This document shows positions 61,601 to 64,000 of a DNA stretch of 64,000 nucleotides, one piece after another. Location: NCBI RefSeq assembly GCF_024256385.1, contig NZ_JAMLFW010000002.1, positions 248,001 through 312,000 on the forward strand, in the 5' to 3' direction. Origin of the DNA: Anatilimnocola floriformis. GTDB lineage: Bacteria; Planctomycetota; Planctomycetia; Pirellulales; Pirellulaceae. The translations under genes and the position numbers were made by a program. Each line of letters begins with the position of its first letter. The first letter of the stretch is position 1. The notes under the pieces were generated by a model. The model was not told the DNA's origin and ran no database searches. It saw only the letters and a program-made list of their open reading frames with translations.

Positions 61601-62066
61601 GCTCGGCTTCGTAGTACCAAAAGCCGTGTACCTGTCCGATGCCCTGCAGCACGAAGGCCGCGGCTTCGGGATTTTTGGTCGTCACCGGAAAGACGATCTT
61701 CGGCATGCCCGGCATCAAATAGGCTTTTTGCCGCGGCCCTTCGTTGAAGACTTCGCCATGGTGTGATTGCCCCGGCAGCGGACCATTCGGCGCGGGCTTT
61801 TCCTCGGCCTTCTTTTCGTCCGACTTTTCTTCCGGTTTGGAATCGTCTTTTTTCTCTTCAGGTTTCTTTTCGTCCGACTTTTTCTCGTCGTCCTTCTTCT
61901 CCTCTGGCTTCTTTTCTTCGGCCTTGGCTTCTTCCGGTTTCTTTTCTTCCGCCTTCACTCCAGCGGGCTTGTCGGTTGGTTCTTGCGCGCGGAGCGAACC
62001 ATCAAGGGCCAGCGCCAGGGAACAAGTCGTCAGCAGCGACCAACGCAGAAATAGAGCGCGGTTCAT
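58647..62066 (-). CDS. Secreted TPR / redoxin / NHL-propeller protein
   Basis: 1139 residues from ATG 62066 (MNRALFLRWSLLTTCSLALA). Signal peptide; a Lys/Glu-rich stretch of EEKKPE-type repeats (about 30-95); a long TPR-like helical part (about 110-660; GIAHMWHMPGHIYSKVRRYD); an AhpC/TSA-type redoxin domain (about 700-850) with GKPVVVLFFLGSGCLHCAEQ, CxxC site; a linker that is partly repeat DNA (59465-59560); and six NHL-type blades (about 900-1139; HGLRVDREGNIWTTDNANHV, GLAIDSKDRIYVADRGNKRV). Likely extracytoplasmic. Related tandem architectures occur in planctomycetes; function unknown. Confidence 0.85.
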   Translation of the reverse strand: MNRALFLRWSLLTTCSLALALDGSLRAQEPTDKPAGVKAEEKKPEEAKAEEKKPEEKKDDEKKSDEKKPEEKKDDSKPEEKSDEKKAEEKPAPNGPLPGQSHHGEVFNEGPRQKAYLMPGMPKIVFPVTTKNPEAAAFVLQGIGQVHGFWYYEAERSFRQAAFLDKDCAIAYWGLAMANIDNSTRAKKFMAECVKHKAGVSEHELMYIDALDAWFKADNNKKKERNESYTRALEKILYKYPDDLEARSFLALQLWKNRDSGLPISSFLAVDALNDQVFLKNPLHPAHHYRIHLWDNERSENALASAALCGQSSPGIAHMWHMPGHIYSKVRRYDDACYQQEASARVDHAHMMRDRVLPDQIHNFAHNNEWLIRNLIHTGRMRDAVDLAQNMVSLPRHPKYNTVDKGSSALGRARLWDALTKFELWDELLALTETPYLDATDKEAEQQKRQRMIITALYRTGQIAHADALHVAIQQQLDDLLEDQTKAAADAETKAKDEKKSEADIKKVVEGAKKGLDNKINPLKKMVEEFQGHQAVAAGDFKAGLELLKKAGNQDAAYIAWLQLKAGNADEAIKAAVANVSSHKNEVLPLMQLCEIQQAADKIEDAKKTFAELRGISGQIDASAPVFQRFAATAKALGQEGDWRIVKAPKADTGNRPSLDSLGPFRWSPSPALDWHLKDANGKEHALADYRGKPVVVLFFLGSGCLHCAEQIKEFGKLNSQFAAAGINIVGISSDDEAGLKTSIDNYGNEPLPFQLLTDAKFDAFHAYRCFDDFENLPLHGAFLIDGQGLVRWQDISYEPFKDAKFLLGESQRLLKQAIPTVEAKPVTPPMARLQREGEAPAEPLMVESPAQAAVAFNHGSAGASPSLCDTKPYQSVGFVEFPKDIEIGAVSAVAIGKDDEIYVLQRGEVPLLAFDKEGKFLRGWGQGLFKLPHGLRVDREGNIWTTDNANHVLRQFTREGKLVGTLGQEGKGVGGETGFKAPDDLVFDSAGNFYVADAGNSRIVKLSPEGKFLSAWGKKGKGEGEFATAHGLAIDSKDRIYVADRGNKRVQIFDAAGKYVDSWTFGGNAFGLIVIGQELLASEGDQHQIYHLDTTGKTVATWGNPKELLLPHLMAQDSRGRLYVSEVNGKRVQIFERK
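59465..59560. repeat. 25-base inverted repeat inserted in frame in a coding region
   Basis: Arms 59465-59489 and 59536-59560 pair at 23 of 25 bases, with a 46-base spacer. Each has an inner hairpin (GGCTC...GAGCC). In the reading direction of the gene it encodes REGEAPAEPL and GSAGASPSL on either side of a short spacer, a residue pattern I associate with planctomycetal intergenic repeats. Confidence 0.85.
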
Positions 62067-62237
62067 GCACGCATCCAGAAGCAAAAGTTTGAGGAGCGAC
62101 CGATGCGCGAAAACGCCGCGCAGCCGCCAGCAGGAGGGAACTTCGATTTTAGGCTGAAAGAGCGATCCCTCGCAAATAGATAGCCCGCCGCCGTGGCGAT
62201 TTTGCGGGCTGTGCGGAAGTTGCTGCCGTTATTTCGG

Positions 62238-63164
62238 CTACTTCTTTTCTGCGATCGCCTTTTGAGCTTCGTCGATCAGCTTTTCGAGCGCGTCTTTATC
62301 GAGCGGCTGCGACGGCACGCCGTCCTTGGGGATCTCGAGTTTCGTAACCCAAGCGCAGCCGTTGAGCAGCAACGTGCGGAAGTTGTTATCGCCGAGATTC
62401 GAGTGGTTGTGCATGCCGGTGAAGCCGAAGCCGCGGCCGCCGTCCTCGCGCTCATACGCCCAGGCCATAACCTGCGGTTTGCCGGCCGAAACTTCTTCGA
62501 ACACGGCCGCGTTGCCGCCGCGATCGCTCGGTTCCTTGCGCACGGTGCTGAGCGGAGCCACGGCCGAGAGAATCGGCGTAACGCCGGCCATGCCGTCTTT
62601 GTAACGCATGTGGTAGTACCATTCGTCCTTCACGCTGAAGGGCTTCACGCCGCGCGTTAGTGCGTGCTCGGGGATCTCCTTGAACTCTGGCGTCCACCAC
62701 GGATTCACCGACCAGAACGTTTCGAAGTAACCACCCATCCAGCGCGTGTAGTTATCGCCGGCGTCTCCCTTGTTCACCTCGACGCCGAAGTGAATCGCCA
62801 TGAAGCCAGCGCCCTTGCGCACCGCCGCGGCAATGTTCGGATCGGTCGCGGCCTTTTGACCATGGTTGAGCGAAACCACAAATGCATCGGCATGCGCGAC
62901 ATCGGTCGGCCAGTTGCGCGTCGAATGCACAACCGCATGCACGTCGGGATAAACCTCGTTGAGCGTACGGGCAAACAAAATCGACGCGGCCATGAACTCA
63001 TGATTGCCGCGCGGCCCATGCGTGCCGGCGTCGGCGATGAAGATGATTTTCTTCACCTTCTCGCCAGCGGCTTTTTGGCCTTCGTAATCGAAGATCCCTT
63101 TTTCGGCGGCGAACGCTGTTGTGGCGAAGAGGCAAAGAGCCAGGAAGGAAAGTAGCGATCTCAT
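62238..63164 (-). CDS. ThuA-like protein
   Basis: 308 residues. Signal peptide (MRSLLSFLALCLFATTAFA). ThuA-like glutamine-amidotransferase-type fold: KKIIFIADAGTHGPRGNHEF, then GAGFMAIHFGVEVNKGDAGD, TRWMGGYFETFWSVNPWWTP, and the tail GGRGFGFTGMHNHSNLGDNN. Family members take part in trehalose and other sugar metabolism; here exported and with no sugar enzyme adjacent. Confidence 0.85.
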   Translation of the reverse strand: MRSLLSFLALCLFATTAFAAEKGIFDYEGQKAAGEKVKKIIFIADAGTHGPRGNHEFMAASILFARTLNEVYPDVHAVVHSTRNWPTDVAHADAFVVSLNHGQKAATDPNIAAAVRKGAGFMAIHFGVEVNKGDAGDNYTRWMGGYFETFWSVNPWWTPEFKEIPEHALTRGVKPFSVKDEWYYHMRYKDGMAGVTPILSAVAPLSTVRKEPSDRGGNAAVFEEVSAGKPQVMAWAYEREDGGRGFGFTGMHNHSNLGDNNFRTLLLNGCAWVTKLEIPKDGVPSQPLDKDALEKLIDEAQKAIAEKK

Positions 63165-63249
63165 GGAGAGCCTTCGGGTAGAAGTGCAGCAGGGAAGGAG
63201 GCGAAATGCCGGCGCGACGTAACAGGAGGCACGACGGCAACAAGCAGTT

Positions 63250-63255
63250 TATAAT
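63250..63255 (+). promoter_or_regulatory. Candidate -10 box TATAAT for the ParDE genes
   Basis: CAGTTTATAATTCAAG, 40 bases before the antitoxin start at 63295. No clear -35 box. Tentative. Confidence 0.4.
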
Positions 63256-63294
63256 TCAAGCCGACTCACTTCGCCAAAGTCTGGAACGATTTGT

Positions 63295-63534
63295 ATGACG
63301 AATGTCACTTTGCAGCTCTCCGATGACTTGCAGCAGTTCGTAGCGAGCGAAACTCAAGCAGGACAGTTCGCTGGTCCGGCTGCTTACATTCAGGCGCTGA
63401 TCGAGCGCGCTAAGCTCGGCAAGGCGAAGTTGGCAGACTTGCTGATCGAAGGCCTGGACAGCGGCGAGCCAATTCCCCTCAACACGGCTGAATGGCAACG
63501 GATCCGCGCTGAAGTCGAGCAGCGACGTGGCTAA
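63295..63534 (+). CDS. parD: ParD-like antitoxin
   Basis: 79 residues. The ribbon-helix-helix start NVTLQLSDDLQQFVASETQA, then GPAAYIQALIERAKLGKAKL and an acidic tail, are typical of ParD antitoxins, which bind their own promoter and neutralise the toxin. The toxin GTG lies inside its last codons (eight-base overlap). Confidence 0.87.
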   Translation: MTNVTLQLSDDLQQFVASETQAGQFAGPAAYIQALIERAKLGKAKLADLLIEGLDSGEPIPLNTAEWQRIRAEVEQRRG

Positions 63535-63844
63535 ATCTGTTTCGATTCGACCCGGTGCACGAATCGACATCGTGGACCAAGCCCTTTACCTTGACCAGCG
63601 AAGCGCAGCCGCAGCTCTGCGATTTTTGGACGAGTGCGACGCAACCATTCAAATGTTGCAAAATTCGCCCGGCATCGGTGGTCTATATCTCACGAGCGTA
63701 CAGCGACTGGCTGGCATTCGCGTCTTTCCGATACGCGGGTTTCCCAATCATTTGATTTTCTATTTCGATCATTCCACCAACATCGAAATCGTGCGCGTGT
63801 TGCACGGCGCCCGAGACTTGGACGCAGCGCTAGTTGACTTTTAG
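63527..63844 (+). CDS. parE: ParE/RelE-type toxin
   Basis: 105 residues from GTG 63527. RelE/ParE fold: SIRPGARIDIVDQALYLDQR, then FLDECDATIQMLQNSPGIGG, RLAGIRVFPIRGFPNHLIFY and IEIVRVLHGARDLDAAL. The C-terminal arginine and histidine of the VLHGARD motif are present. Overlaps parD by eight bases, the usual coupling. Confidence 0.88.
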   Translation: MAKSVSIRPGARIDIVDQALYLDQRSAAAALRFLDECDATIQMLQNSPGIGGLYLTSVQRLAGIRVFPIRGFPNHLIFYFDHSTNIEIVRVLHGARDLDAALVDF

Positions 63845-63870
63845 GCCCAACCGGCAGTTCCGGGTAGTGA

Positions 63871-64000
63871 CTACTTCGACTTCTCCAATTGCGCCAAAGT
63901 CTGCTTCAGCGCCTCAAGCTGTTCCTTCGCTGCGTTCAGCGCGTCGCGTTCGGTTTGCACGACGTTGGCTGGCGCTTTGTCGACGAAGGCGGCGTTGCTG
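63871..64000 (-). CDS. valS: Valyl-tRNA synthetase, C-terminal end only
   Basis: Last 42 codons, stop TAG at 63871-63873, cut by the window edge. The coded tail SNAAFVDKAPANVVQTERDA, then LNAAKEQLEALKQTLAQLEK, is the C-terminal coiled-coil of ValS, which contacts tRNA-Val. Confident despite the short length because the FVDKAPANVV motif is characteristic. Confidence 0.88.
   Translation of the reverse strand, partial: SNAAFVDKAPANVVQTERDALNAAKEQLEALKQTLAQLEKSK

Overview
The window is a gene-dense, roughly 60% GC chromosomal segment of a planctomycete, most likely a member of the Pirellulales. The lineage call rests on families that are abundant in this phylum: prepilin-type DUF1559 proteins (partial at 1-152, whole at 30758-31750), a DUF1549/DUF1553 plus DUF1501 pair (14832-17930), a giant PVC-type dehydrogenase/cytochrome c/DUF1080/FG-GAP fusion (9344-14674), PQQ-type propellers, a ThuA-like protein, and very large secreted multidomain proteins. 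LptB, a LolCD-like exporter and many lipoproteins indicate a diderm envelope.

Layout. 1-3 kb: end of a DUF1559 gene with its small lipoprotein, then moaB and a secreted propeller on the minus strand. 3.0-3.8 kb: a non-coding array of about 228-bp hairpin-rich repeats between divergent genes. 3.9-9.2 kb: sugar-type ABC binding lipoprotein and permease (no ATPase gene), an expanded signal peptidase I, and LptB. 9.3-17.9 kb: three large secreted proteins typical of planctomycetal polymer degradation. 18-25.7 kb, minus strand: a DUF433/DUF5615 pair, coaC-rpoZ-gmk-yicC, secG-tpiA-aroF, rpsU, and a DUF6580/DUF4430 pair. 25.8-29.7 kb: fatty-acid beta-oxidation genes and a DUF386 gene. 29.7-31.8 kb: small exported proteins and a DUF1559 gene. 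32-37.5 kb: a DUF4190-like membrane protein, CvpA, a degenerate GspE/PilB-like protein, PilT and HisF. 37.8-47 kb: a small membrane protein, a GmhA-like isomerase, an RDD protein, a large secreted protein, groES-groEL, and a PQQ propeller with EF-hands. 47-58.6 kb: a LolCD-like exporter, an ankyrin protein, thioesterase, two GNATs, a thioredoxin-protease fusion, a universal stress protein, and an endonuclease IV gene broken by one in-frame TAG. 58.6-64 kb: a 1139-residue TPR/redoxin/NHL protein, a ThuA protein, ParDE, and the end of valS.

The most striking feature is the density of palindromic repeats. At least nine unrelated families sit in the gaps; in most, each arm is itself a hairpin and two arms are often placed as inverted partners, as in REP/BIME elements. 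At three places repeat sequence has become protein-coding: a loop of HisF, a linker of the TPR/redoxin/NHL protein, and the C-terminus of the LolD-like ATPase. No transposase, rRNA, tRNA or CRISPR array was seen. Other points of note are the pseudo-ATPase co-transcribed with PilT, the nonsense mutation in nfo, and a decayed GNAT fragment at 57.4-57.5 kb.
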